Assembly (NCBI GenBank): GCA_022494885.1
Contig: JAGVSM010003574.1
Coordinates: forward strand, 42,504-106,503
From: Micrasema longulum
Lineage: Eukaryota; Arthropoda; Insecta; Trichoptera; Brachycentridae
DNA: 64,000 bases
Direction of reading: 5' to 3'
The translations under genes and the position numbers were made by a program. The notes under the pieces are model-generated. The model was not told the DNA's origin and searched no databases. It was given only the letters and a program-made list of their open reading frames with translations. Shown here one piece after another: positions 1-9,805 of the stretch (its first letter is position 1; each line of letters opens with the position of its first letter).

Positions 1-2
1 AC

Positions 3-140
3 ATGTTGTGCCTCTCGGAAACTTCCGTACCCTTAGAGCATGTTTTTTCGATGATGAAACACATTTGGTCGGACGATCGAGGCCGCATGGTGGAGTCTAT
101 CTGTTCGGGCCAACTCTCAATCAAATCCATATCTACCTAC
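3..140 (+). pseudogene. hAT-family transposase, C-terminal remnant
   Basis: The frame starting at base 3 reads a stretch with LCLSETSVPLEHVFSMMKHI followed by WSDDRGRMVESI. This matches the C-terminal dimerisation region of hAT transposases, where a V-x-R-x-FS motif, a W/T-S-D-x-R-N-R-M motif and a leucine-rich SALLTIK-like tail occur in this order. The homology fades after about base 130 and the rest of the gene would lie to the left of the window. No intact transposase can be seen, so this is a dead end fragment. The family call rests on motif memory and not on an alignment. Confidence 0.6.
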
Positions 141-560
141 CCATTCTTCCCATTTCCTAGCGCACTCCACGCAACAATAATTCTAGATGTGAGTGCCGTC
201 AAAAACATTAAAATGGCAGTACACAAATAACATTCTACGAGTGAAGTGCTTTTTTCTTTCACTAAGCGAGCTGTGCCAGCGTTCATTTAGACCGCCAGGT
301 TTCAGCACACATCACGCCTCATCATCAGCAGGTTAGTGGAGTTGGGCAACCATCCTTCCCCAATAATACAGTCCACTCTAAATTTTCCTTCTCCTAGGAC
401 GAGGTATTCTTCACACCTTGTCCGCTCCTCAACACTACCGTACAAGCGCTTTTGTATTGCAAGCTAAACATTGGAATTTTGTCAAATGACTTTTATGAAA
501 AAATTAAAAAAGAACAGTAAAGTTCTGAAAAAGGTACACTTTAATGAAAAATACAAATGG
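140..560. other. No gene recognised
   Basis: Low-complexity and unique sequence between the hAT remnant and a Penelope-like trace. I see no coding signal, tRNA or clear repeat boundary here. Confidence 0.5.
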
Positions 561-579
561 TACAATAAATAAATAGGTG

Positions 580-740
580 CGAAGGTTTTCACGGTCACTG
601 TTATCAATATGTTTATTTTTTGGGTGATACCGTGTGTTGGATTTGTTCCGACATTTCGGCTACCATTGCAAATCACTAGTACTTAAACACACACTTTTCA
701 CTTTACCCAGAAGATGGCTCCTGCAATGGCCAGTCCTTGT
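580..740 (-). repeat. Possible Penelope-like element terminal region
   Basis: On the minus strand the segment contains GCCGAAATGTCGG next to a sequence ending in an AACACACGGTATCAC-like run. Such a GCC-GAAA-TGTCGG block is typical of the terminal (pLTR) region of insect Penelope-like elements, which carry hammerhead-ribozyme-like motifs. Only this half of the motif is clear and there is no neighbouring reverse transcriptase, so the call is tentative. Confidence 0.3.
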
Positions 741-1084
741 CTACAAAAAATTGGACAAACTCAAACTATTGTTAAAAGAAATAGTCATTTGGCTACTGGT
801 TTTGTCGGTCTTCCCAATAACAGTGATCGTAACAGTGCCGGTTTTCCATTTAACCCCCTCATATGGCACTGAACTGAACTAATGGACTTATAAAGAATAG
901 ACTCTGATCTAAAGATCATTTATTTCATATTATTGAATAAATATACATAATATTCCGTTTACTTAACAATCTGAAGATTTAAAAATATCACCCCTCACCA
1001 ATGGCAAACTTAAATGTACTTAAAATAGCTTTTAAAATATATATATTACATAAACAATCATTACTAATATCATCATTCCATGCT

Positions 1085-1370
1085 CGCTCCCTAGTTGGAG
1101 CATATGGAGCCCATGAAGATCCTCCAGGAATCTCTGTCGACTGCCAGCTCTTGTGCATCCTTCCAACTCAGGTTTGCATCCTGTAGTTCTAACATAAACT
1201 GCCGACGAATAGTCAGCAGCGGACACCCAGGAGGTCGAGAACCTGATGCCTTGTAAAGTAGGCAAGCGTGGTTAACTCTCCCGGGAGGCATCCACAGTAT
1301 ATGGCCCAGCCAACCGCATCGCCTCCGCTTGATGAAAGTTGTCACCCAAGATTCTTCTTAGACATCTATT
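1085..1370 (-). pseudogene. LINE reverse transcriptase C-terminal fragment
   Basis: Reading on the minus strand gives RRRCGWLGHILWMPPGRVNH, then a GxRPPG motif and a WKDAQELAVDRDSWR segment. The order R-x-x-WLGH-x-x-RM, GRP, W-x-x-A-x-DR-x-x-WR is the standard C-terminal tail of RTE/L1-like insect retrotransposons. Everything upstream of this tail is missing, so it is a 5'-truncated dead copy. Confidence 0.65.
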
Positions 1371-1399
1371 CTCAAAACTCGGAATTTTGCTGTTTCGGG

Positions 1400-1994
1400 C
1401 CCAAAAAATTCTAATACTAAAAAATATGCACATATTTATAGAACACACGGTATTGCTTTACAGCTTATTTAAAAAATAATCATGTAAATATAAATAAAAG
1501 AAGAGGAAAATTTATAAGTGTTCCTTTCCAAACACAATAATTTTTTTTTTTTTTTAAAAGGTACTGCAAATTTAATTATTATAAGTAGATTATTATTGTA
1601 AAAATACATGTGTTTTAAATAAATAAAACACAGAATATATTCTCTTAAAATTGGTATAACTTGTAGTATAGGCGACCACTGTAAGAGTGAGGTAGGGAAG
1701 ATACATACATGATGGCATAATATTGTTTTAAGGTTGAAAATAATTTTACGAGGTAATAGTAGAGATTAGATATATTTTAAATATATATTTTTAAATATAT
1801 CAATCAAGTTATTGCTTATCAAATTTATTTATGAATATATGAAATACTTTGCAAGGATTTTCAATAATACCTTTCTTAGCCATTAAAAAAACATATGTAA
1901 CAAAAGATAAAACTAGTTAAAATAAGTAAATAGTTGAAGTGTAAATAATTTTCATGTAAAATAACATTATTTAAAATTAACCTAATTGAGTAAA
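1400..1994. other. AT-rich sequence, 3' flank of the first zinc-finger gene
   Basis: No coding signal. A minus-strand AATAAA lies at 1824-1829, about 165 bases past the stop codon of the zinc-finger gene, and is a plausible polyadenylation signal for it. Confidence 0.4.
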
Positions 1995-3482
1995 TTATTT
2001 CTTGTATTTTTTACAGCAATTAGCTTTAAGATGTTTAGCAAGATCTGATGATCGGAAAAACCCTCTGGAACAAATTTCACAAACATGGGTGTAGTGTTTA
2101 TTGTGAATTTTTAAAATGTGTAAATCTAATCTAAACTGCTGAGAGTAGGCTGCGGTACAGGAATCGTGAGGACAGGGGAATTTGTTGGAATTTTGATGCC
2201 TTATCAGATGTCCGGTCAAACTTCTTTGAATTGTGAATTTCCTGTGGCAAATTTCACATTCAAATGGTTTCTCTCCATTGTGAAGTCTCATGTGTTCCGC
2301 TATGTTAGAGTAAGGCCGTTTGCACTGTTCGCAGTTTCCAGAACGTTCCGAGTGCTTGGCGCCGATGTGGTGTCTGAGATTCGCTATATTGTAGAACGCG
2401 GCTCCGCATTTGTCGCAGATGTGTTGTTTTTCTAATGTGTGCATGATTCTTATGTGGTTTTTGAGGACGTACGTGGATTTGAGAGGTTTGTCGCAGATGT
2501 GGCATTTGTAGTTTCTCTCGCTCGTGTGCGCGATCATGTGTCGCCTGAGAGCCGAGTGCGACATGAAGCGCTTCCCGCAGACGTGGCAAGCTACCCGTTT
2601 GTCGCCGTTGTGGAGCCTTATGTGGGAGGAGAGGGCCCCGCTTTGAGCGAAGCTCAAGGGGCACCGGGGACACTGATACGGCTTCTCCTTCGTGTGAGTC
2701 CGCATGTGCACGACGAGATCGGCTTTCTTAAAGCAACATTTGCCACAAACATCGCAAACGTACTCTCTCTTTTGCAGTTTGTCTTCGGTGTGTAGCCGGC
2801 TGATATGCTCCTTCAAGGTCCCGAGGTGAGCGAAGGTCTTTTGGCAAGTGGGGCACTGGTACGGCCTCTCCCCCGTGTGCTTCCTGTTGTGAATCAACAG
2901 AGCAGACCTACTTGGAATGGTTAAATTGCACTGCTCGCATCTGAATATTTCCTTTTCCTTTTTAACCCTCGGTTTCTTTTTCTCCTTGGGGTGTTTTAAC
3001 TTATTTTTAGAAGACTTTCGCTTTTTTAATCGGCCGTATTTTTTTTTCAATGTAATTATATCGTCCGCACAATCATCACTGTAATTTATCGGTTCACCAA
3101 ATGACTCCGAGTCGTCTAATTCTACCTTTATATGGTTGTCTTTTCTCCGGCTGTCCCTAACGAACAAACTGCCGAGAGGAATATCCTCTTCTTTAACGAC
3201 AGTTTCCTTCTTGAACTGTTCGGCATTTAAATCGAGGATTTCTTGAAGTTTATTATTTGACAGGCGACATTTATCGGTAAACTTAATAACGACCATTAGC
3301 TCGCCGGTACAATCGTCACATATAATATTAGGCAGGTTATCGTGTTGTATTAATTCTAATCCTGTGTATTCTTTAATTAGATCGAAATATTTCGCTGAAT
3401 TCGACGAATCGCAAACATAGCTGCCGGATTTATCTTCTGTGAGGCACACTCGACAAGTAGAGTTTATTTTATCCACATTCAT
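1995..3482 (-). CDS. ZAD C2H2 zinc-finger protein, copy 1 (495 aa)
   Basis: Probable sequence-specific DNA-binding transcription factor of the nucleus. The N-terminus is a ZAD (zinc-finger-associated domain) with the paired cysteines C10/C13 and C55/C58; in this family the ZAD mediates dimerisation. Residues about 90-145 are acidic and hold two possible SUMO sites (VKEE, IKVE). Residues about 146-175 are very basic and probably a nuclear localisation signal. Eleven fingers follow from about residue 180 to the end. Most are C-x2-C-x12-H-x3/4-H; finger 8 is shortened between its Cys and His pairs, finger 10 has a C-x4-C spacing, and finger 11 ends in Cys in place of the last His. Several linkers are TGERPYQ-like. 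The gene is one uninterrupted exon. I chose the only Met directly before the ZAD. Its DNA target and biological role cannot be told from the sequence. Confidence 0.93.
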   Translation of the reverse strand: MNVDKINSTCRVCLTEDKSGSYVCDSSNSAKYFDLIKEYTGLELIQHDNLPNIICDDCTGELMVVIKFTDKCRLSNNKLQEILDLNAEQFKKETVVKEEDIPLGSLFVRDSRRKDNHIKVELDDSESFGEPINYSDDCADDIITLKKKYGRLKKRKSSKNKLKHPKEKKKPRVKKEKEIFRCEQCNLTIPSRSALLIHNRKHTGERPYQCPTCQKTFAHLGTLKEHISRLHTEDKLQKREYVCDVCGKCCFKKADLVVHMRTHTKEKPYQCPRCPLSFAQSGALSSHIRLHNGDKRVACHVCGKRFMSHSALRRHMIAHTSERNYKCHICDKPLKSTYVLKNHIRIMHTLEKQHICDKCGAAFYNIANLRHHIGAKHSERSGNCEQCKRPYSNIAEHMRLHNGEKPFECEICHRKFTIQRSLTGHLIRHQNSNKFPCPHDSCTAAYSQQFRLDLHILKIHNKHYTHVCEICSRGFFRSSDLAKHLKANCCKKYKK

Positions 3483-3620
3483 TATTGCATTACCAATTAA
3501 TGTATCTAAAATCGACGAATGAAAACTATCCAGTTATAATATTGTTACATTCATTTGATATTTAGGAGTTTGACATATATTTATTTTGACATTTTGACGT
3601 TTCTCAAACACAAACATCAC
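3483..3620 (-). promoter_or_regulatory. Putative promoter/5' flank with TGTCA/TGACG motifs
   Basis: Immediately upstream of the first zinc-finger gene, bases 3568-3603 contain three close TTGACA/TTGACG motifs. A denser cluster of the same motif lies upstream of the second zinc-finger gene at about 11330-11412. The shared motif is seen directly; a promoter function is inferred from position. Confidence 0.35.
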
Positions 3621-3802
3621 AGATTATAATCGAAAATAAAAGATACTGAAACATAATATGGTGTTCATAAACTAACGCGAACGCTTTTCGATCGCCAATG
3701 TTATGAGTCATAGAGAATAGAGGTGGTAAAAAAAAAATGTAACTGCTGTTTTAAAACAGTTACCCTTCTGGAACACTTAAAACAGTTTCTTTCTGTGCCA
3801 TA

Positions 3803-4240
3803 TCAGGTCTCCCCGAGGTTGGCGATCACTCTAGAGTAGGCATTCCGGTCCTGCGCCAACTGGAACAGCGCCTCAACCACGCGCATTCCCGTCCAGTCGC
3901 GGATGTTTCTCAGCCAGGACATCTGTCGCCTTCCAACTCCACGCTTTCCCTCAATCTTTCCCATCATAATCAGCTGTAGAGGCGTATATTCGCTTCCGCG
4001 CATGATATGGCCCAGATATGCGAGTTTTCTCTGTTTTATTGAAGACAGTAGTTCTTTTTCGGCACTGGCTCGTCTCAACACCTCCACGTTGGTCACTAAA
4101 TCTGTCCACGGGATTTTCAGCATTCTCTGGTGAAGCCACATTTCAAAAACCTCTAATCGGTTCATGGAGTTCACCTTGAGAGTCCACGTTTCAACCCCGT
4201 AGAGTAGTATTGACCACACTATTTCTTTAAAATGTCGACC
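3803..4240 (-). pseudogene. LINE reverse transcriptase C-terminal fragment
   Basis: A minus-strand open frame of 138 codons reads ILLYGVETWTLK, then an RLEVFEMWLHQRMLKI segment, then AYLGHIMRG and GKRGVGRRQMSWLRNIRDWT. This series (YGxExW, F-x-M-W-x-x-R-M, LGH-x-x-R, GRR-x-x-W) is the C-terminal tail of RTE/BovB-like insect retrotransposon proteins. Catalytic motifs are absent because the copy is 5'-truncated. The frame is still open, so the insertion is probably not very old. Confidence 0.75.
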
Positions 4241-4369
4241 CTGCCTTTTGTATAAAACGAAAGCTAAGTTTACTTAGTGCCTTAATTTTAGTGTAAGCTC
4301 GCGTAAACATTGTAAGTAAAAAAAACCCACCCAATTTGAATGTGCATTTTACAACGACAATTTCTTGTA

Positions 4370-4575
4370 TTTATATTTATTTATACTTATATAATTCCTC
4401 TGTACGTGTGATGTTACCGCGTGTACTCCTCCTAAACGGCTTAACCGATTTACGTGCTGTTTTCAGAGAAATATATAGATCTTTGCGCTTTGCGTGTTCG
4501 TAGATATTAAAATCTGCAATCGAATAAGTAAAAAATAAAGTTAGGAGCATAAATGTTTTATTCATCGATCTACTA
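4370..4575 (-). repeat. Short minus-strand open frame, probably transposon-derived
   Basis: A 62-codon frame begins with a hydrophobic, signal-peptide-like stretch and continues into a basic tail. The DNA underneath contains a 'tcctcctaaacggcttaaccgattt' type phrase of a kind common in insect repetitive DNA. I regard this as repeat sequence more than as a secreted peptide gene, with little certainty either way. Confidence 0.2.
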
Positions 4576-5125
4576 GGGTTGCATTCGAGGAGAATGCATT
4601 TGCAAAAAAATGAAAAGATGTTGTTTTTTTGTGTATTTAAAAGTTTGTTTTTGAATATTTACAAACAGCATTTGTTTTTTGTGGATCTCAATCAGATTTT
4701 TACCTTAAATTCCTCATCATTTCTACCCATTTATTTCTTTTTATTGGATTTTTGGAAACACTCAAACAATATTAAATTTAATACATTAAAAAAAATCGTA
4801 TTCCTACATAAGTACACCCCTTTGTTGGTAAGACGACCGGAGTTTGACGTTTGCAAAAAGAAATCCACTTTTGAAAAAAATATATTTTATGTTTTGGAAT
4901 TCAACCATAAACAAGTACCTAGGTACCTACTTATATTAAATATTATCAATTTTAAGTTTTGGACAAGTACCTAGTTAGGTACCTACTTATTTATGAATTT
5001 TTTTTTTCCAAGCTAATAGTACTTATAGCGGGGAAGCCCATCCATAATCGTTCTACATTATCTCTGATCCTCTGATATCTCTGATCTGATAAAATGTGTG
5101 TACTTTTTATGAAATTTGGTCTATG
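4575..5125. other. AT-rich sequence with short direct/palindromic repeats
   Basis: No gene seen. The phrase ACAAGTACCTAG, embedded in GTACCT palindromes, occurs at about 4911-4930 and again at about 4961-4985. Confidence 0.4.
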
Positions 5126-5129
5126 GGTC

Positions 5130-5405
5130 TATATAAATTGGTTATGTTTTTTATGATTATTTTAGTTTTTTACTGTTCATTATGTTAATGATAATTAGGT
5201 TAATTGGATTAATTACGTTTTTTATTATTATTATTATGTTTACTTTGGTAAACAACTAATTTAAGGCATGTTTCACATTTTGTAAAATGTTTCCCTCGGC
5301 ACGGGACACCCCAGTGAGGGAACATTATTCTGTATAAAAAAAAAGAATACAAACAATGTAAAAGTATAAGTATAAATAAATAAATAAAATAAAAAATAAA
5401 TCTTA
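5130..5405 (+). repeat. LINE 3' tail, family shared with 49100-49340
   Basis: The sequence around TTTCCCTCGGCACGGGACAC, with its AT-rich flanks, is repeated on the opposite strand at 49130-49340, where it follows a LINE coding remnant. This copy therefore looks like the detached 3' end of the same retrotransposon family, finishing in an A/T-rich (AAATA)n tail. Confidence 0.6.
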
Positions 5406-5649
5406 AAAAAATAAATAATGAATGAGTACTTAGTTATTTATTTATGGTTATTGGTGTGCGCACAGTTCTATGTTAGTATAATATATGAAAATTGTTACAA
5501 AAAATATATAAACCCAACACAACACAACCCTGAGCCCTACTGTGGGTTGCCTAAATGTGCTCCTCGTAAAGAGCTTAGGTCATGGGCCACAAAGCGGAGC
5601 ATACATTCTTACACACTGATAAATGTTTCGTTATTTCGTTCACTAGAAA

Positions 5650-6640
5650 CATAAATAAAATTATTTTCAATTATGAAATTAACGGTAATTGTCTTGTCCG
5701 GAAAAACGAGCTAAGAGATTTAGGTGTGATTATGGATTGAAAACTCTTATTTGATTCCCATATTCAGACGTCTATAAATAAGGCTTACAGAAATCTGGGC
5801 TTTATTATACGCACCACTCAACCATTCAAAACAACCGCATCCCTCAAAATCTTATATAATGCATATGTTCGCAGCCATCTTGAGTTTGCATCTGTTCTTT
5901 GGAATCCTCGATGCACAATTTATATATCACAACTAGATAAAATACAGAATAGATTCATTAAACTTCTGGATCGTAAATCTCTTACATATTTTGACTCGTA
6001 TGAAGACCTTTCTTCCTTTCATAGTTTAACTTCACTTACTAAACGTAGAAGCATTTCTGATCTGTCTTTCCTCTTCAAAATTTTAAACAATTTTATCGAT
6101 AGTCCATATCTCTTGGAGCGTATTTCCATCAATTGTCCCGTAAAGTCAACACGACAAGTTAATTTTTTAAATAATTTATTGCCCAAAAAAAAACTATGTT
6201 TAAAACTCGTTTATTTATCGTTGCTACTCCAAATTTAATTTATTTTGTCCCCATTTAGATATTTTTAATACAAAATTTTGTGACTTCAAAAAAAAACTTT
6301 TTGAAACACTGTAAAATAAAACATTTGTCAGTGTGTAATAAGTTTATGTTCCTTTAATTATGTTTATTTTATAATATCAAAATTTTGAATTGGTCAACTA
6401 TATTATGAAAATCCCTCTCCTCCGCTCAATTTCCTCATCCCTTAACCTTCTTAAGAGCTCTTTTTTTTTTTTTCTCATGTCTTATATAATATATTATTTT
6501 TCTCTTTACTGTGTAACATGTTGTCTCATTATATTTGTGAAAAACTTTAACTGGATGTATGTACTATTTTTTATATTTTGTATTCTTATATAGCTGTTGT
6601 TTTTCCTTAATAAATGAAAATAAAATATATATAAATATAT
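5650..6640 (+). pseudogene. CR1/Jockey-like LINE, 5'-truncated C-terminal region
   Basis: Broken plus-strand frames read ELRDLGVIMD, a KAYRNLGFIIR block, a YVRSHLEFASVLWNP block, then RFIKLLDRK and FLFKILNNFIDSPYLLERI. The same order occurs in the better preserved element at 54.06-56.3 kb (RDLGVLMDDKLLF, YVRSQLEFASLVWSP, LFKILNNIVDSPYLLQ). Stops and a frame change near 5740 show it is dead. The A-rich end near 6610-6640 is its 3' tail. Confidence 0.75.
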
Positions 6641-6654
6641 ATTGCTCTGGTACC

Positions 6655-7135
6655 TACTGAATGCAGTTAGCACTGATGAAAGGGTACTCGCAAAGGTTTG
6701 CTTTCGATCTAATAAAGCTCAGCCCAAATCAAGTGAGGGTGTTCACTAGAGCTGCACTGCAGATTACCCAAACACCGCTCTAAAATGAACCTTTCCAAAA
6801 CTTTTAGATGTAGGTTCTGCAGTGTAGATGAGGAAATATATACACATTCTATGTGAATGTGAGGCTTTACCTTATACCTTCACATTCTATGTGAATGTAA
6901 GGCTTTACCTTATACCTTTACATAAAAGAGGCCTCACCCTTAGGCGACCACTGGTTAAACCTGAGGATGTTAAGAAGCTCGCCTTCTACCTAATAGCTCG
7001 ATACTTATATACGAAGTTTATTCTCTTATTATACTCGATACTTATATACGATTTAGCAAAATGAGAACTCTCGACTTTTACACAGTAGCCAGGCGCTTTA
7101 AAGACCTGGACTTGGAGGGCAAGAACTATTCATGG
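6655..7135 (+). pseudogene. Retrotransposon C-terminal zinc-binding/RNase H tail remnant
   Basis: The plus strand reads CRFCSVDEETYTHILCECEA, the Cys-His block that closes the RNase H end of many insect LINE proteins (C-x2-C-x7-H-x4-C class). A unit of about 41 bases around the word ATTCTATGTGAATGT is duplicated in tandem at about 6845-6925. The upstream part is interrupted by stops. Confidence 0.6.
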
Positions 7136-7139
7136 TAAT

Positions 7140-7500
7140 CCGTCAAAATAGAGCTTTACAGGTCGCAGTGACGTCCGTAGCTCCTATAAAACCGACACCC
7201 ACCTCTAATAGTAATAATAAGAATACAATACGTCTTTTTAAATGTTTGCAATTGTCTGCTACACATCGATAGAGACAAGGTTGTCTACTAGTGATTAGTG
7301 AAAATTTTCTATATTAAATTTTTCTATTAAATTCATTAAATGAAATAATTAATTATAACATTTATTGCTTTCCTTCCTGACCGTTATTTCCTCTTTATAT
7401 GTTTTGATGTTTTGTTTTCTATTTAATATCGTATAAACTGTTATATCGTTACATTATTTATTACTTTTAACTATACTCAACAGTTTTAAATTTGTAGCAA
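7140..7500. other. AT-rich sequence, nothing recognised
   Basis: No coding signal or repeat boundary that I can support. Confidence 0.4.
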
Positions 7501-7506
7501 CAGAGA

Positions 7507-7710
7507 GGCGGCCTCCGTGGTGTAGTGGTCAAGACGCTTGACTCTATATATGTAGCGTGAATATATGTTCACCCAATAATTTTTATTTTTAGTATTCTTC
7601 AATAATATGCATGCTTCCACTTTCCATTACCCAACTCAACACTGGGCTCTTGGCCTCATAGAGTTAGGGATATATTATATATATTTTTGTAATTGTATGA
7701 ATAAATAAAT
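7507..7710 (+). repeat. tRNA-headed SINE, family A, copy 1
   Basis: Starts with GGCCTCCGTGGTGTAGTGGT..., an RNA polymerase III A-box-like head (TGGTGTAGTGGTCAAG). The body contains the phrase CAACACTGGGCTCTTGGCC and ends in AATAAATAAAT. The same head occurs on the minus strand at about 14389 and 28282 and on the plus strand at 30362. Confidence 0.65.
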
Positions 7711-7944
7711 CTTAAATTAAATGAATCTTATAATTGTATTATAAAATAGAACATGTGGTGACGCGAGAGAGAGGCGCAAAAGTTAATTCCTCGATAGCTT
7801 AGAGAACGTATGAACAGATCCAAGATGGTCCAACAAGGTCAGCCAACACACACGTTACTAAGAACGTTTTCTGCCACTTAATATGCAATGGAAATCAACT
7901 CACCTGTGTTGAAGTGTTCCCCCTTGCTCCACCAGATATTAATT
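7711..7944. other. No feature recognised
   Basis: Mixed unique sequence between a SINE and a LINE tail, with no open frame of note. Confidence 0.4.
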
Positions 7945-8300
7945 TTTATTTATTTATTTTTTTTATTTTCTTTTATTCAGGAAACATACAGTACAGTTAC
8001 AAAGTTCAATATTTTACACAATTAGACTTAATTCTAATGGACCAGTGAAGTTTCCATATTAAAAAGCAATTATATGTAAAGTTAATTATGAAAGCATAAA
8101 AAAGAGAAGGAAAAAGAAAACATAAATGAAAGTTGTTTAAAAATTAAAATTTAAGTGAAAAAAAGATATTTTAAGGTTTGTAGTTTGTAGTGAGTATTTA
8201 CAAATGGTAATAATATTAAAAATGAAGAAAATTTGTAAGAGTAATTAAAAATTAAGAATTATTAAAAGAATATTAATGCGGGAATGATGCGGATGTCAAG
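7945..8300 (-). repeat. LINE 3' tail, minus strand
   Basis: Begins with T-rich TTTATTTATTTATTTTTTTT-type sequence, then CAGGAAACATACAGTACAG, which is the usual look of an A-tailed LINE read on the opposite strand. Similar starts occur at 36300, 51170 and 63120. No coding remnant is clear. Confidence 0.4.
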
Positions 8301-8622
8301 TTCTTTCTTATTCTATTTGGTGTATCAGGATTAGATATTGGTTGCGGTGATGATATAAATGCTGACACTTAAGCGGTAACTTCCTATAGCAAGATAGCGG
8401 TACGAATCTTATTTGTTGTTGTTAGTTTATAGTGCGGATCACAGAAGACATAATTTATTTTAAGGAAAAATACAGCTGTCAGTTTTATTTGAAAATGGAA
8501 TTTGTGAACTGTTGCAATGCGGTAGGTACTGCCAGGCTGCTCAGGTTCCTACTTCTCAAGGAAAAGCCGACAACCAAAACATATAAATGGCAGTAAACAT
8601 TCACGCGTAACCAACATGTATA

Positions 8623-8950
8623 CAGTAAAACTTCAATTATCCGGCTTAATGAGTGCCAGATGTTATTCCGATATTATTAAGAAATTCAGATAATTGGATT
8701 AACCATTAAATTAAGGAAATATTTTGAAAGATAACTCAAATTTTACTCTAAGTTCACTTTTTAATTGCTTTTAAAATAATACCGCCAATCGGAACCACAT
8801 TAAAACTTACTCAATTAGAGCGACGGGCAGGCGCGCCAGCAGCCAGTGCCCTCTTTTTATTTGTGTTTTATTGTAACATGTCCTTTATTTTTTATTTTCT
8901 GATGATTCAGATATTTGGCAATCCAGATGACTGGAGTTAAGACAAATGTA
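8623..8950 (+). mobile_element. pogo/Tigger-like MITE, copy 1
   Basis: Starts CAGTAAAACTTCAATTATCC right after a TA and ends near a degraded CCAGATGACTGGAGTT. Copies of the same element at 28605-28926, 61431-61638 and (split) 37266-38310 share these ends. CAGTA...ATTATCCGG ends with TA target duplication fit the pogo/Tigger group of Tc1/mariner elements. There is no transposase, so it is non-autonomous. Confidence 0.65.
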
Positions 8951-9085
8951 GTTCTAGTGTAATTTTTTTTACAGAAACAAAATATTAACTAAAAATCTGC
9001 ACTATATCCTGTGGAAAGGAAAGGAGGAGAAAGGAAAAACTAAAATATTCAGACAGTGACATTTCAGTCTAGATTTAAATGTAAA
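8950..9085 (-). repeat. Fragment of LINE tail (family of 53.5-53.9 kb)
   Basis: The piece with GGAAAGGAGGAGAAAGGAAA followed by a GTGACATTTCAGTCT word is repeated at 53720-53800 and, in opposite orientation, near 18230-18290. It is the 3' end of a LINE family. Confidence 0.5.
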
Positions 9086-9224
9086 TAAAGAAGAATTATC
9101 TTTACAATATCGTCATTTTAATTAGGTAAGTATGCATGTTATAGAGAATGCGTAATTGTAATAGCGTAAATTGAAGCTACGAGAAAAACTAATTATTAAA
9201 GACTAAGAATTTTTTATACTTAAT

Positions 9225-9425
9225 AAAGGGATATCACGAGTTAGAGAGAAATCCATCTTGTGGAAGAAGTCCAATAAGATGGACAGACTTGGTGACAGAA
9301 GTGACTGGCGTCTCGTCAGAAGTGTACTGAGGCGGATCCTAACTACTTGTTTTGCTCCTGCCGAGGTGACCACGACTGTTCCATCAAGAGTAATCTACTC
9401 GGAATAATTGACGATTTAAAATAAT
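9225..9425 (+). pseudogene. LINE C-terminal fragment
   Basis: The plus strand reads NPSCGRSPIRWTDLVTEVTG, the G-R-x-P-x-R-W-x-D-x-V tail seen at the end of RTE-like insect retrotransposon proteins. Only about 60 codons remain and stops follow. Confidence 0.5.
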
Positions 9426-9804
9426 AAGTATGAAAATGAGAAATGTGTATGTTGGCAGAATGGTGAAGTGATAAGTCAAACTAGCCAGACAGGTCATATG
9501 CAGTGTAAATGCGTAAACTAACTTATTCCTTTCTCAAAAAAATTAGTCTGTGTTAAATCAATAAATTTTTCCGACTGCTTTATAAATAGATGTGCTAAAA
9601 AATTGAAATCAAATTGTAGCAGTGCGGATCAAGCTAACATTTTTTTTTATGAAGTCTGCAAGATCTCACTTTGATGAGGGTTAGGAATACACATGTAATA
9701 AAAAAATTGTGACAACATATAAATCTATTTATCCTGAATAGTTCTAACACATACATTATTCCATTAGAGTAAATACAACAAAAATATTAACATGTTACAA
9801 AATT
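9426..9804. other. AT-rich 3' flank of zinc-finger copy 2
   Basis: No coding signal recognised. Confidence 0.4.
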
Positions 9805-9805
9805 T

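Noticed and set aside
4377..4565. 62-codon frame with a signal-peptide-like start
   Set aside because: Looks like repetitive DNA and has no transcript or processing evidence; kept only as a repeat.
4579..4974. 131-codon plus-strand frame
   Set aside because: Driven by poly-T (Phe, Leu) composition with direct repeats at its end; no conserved motif.
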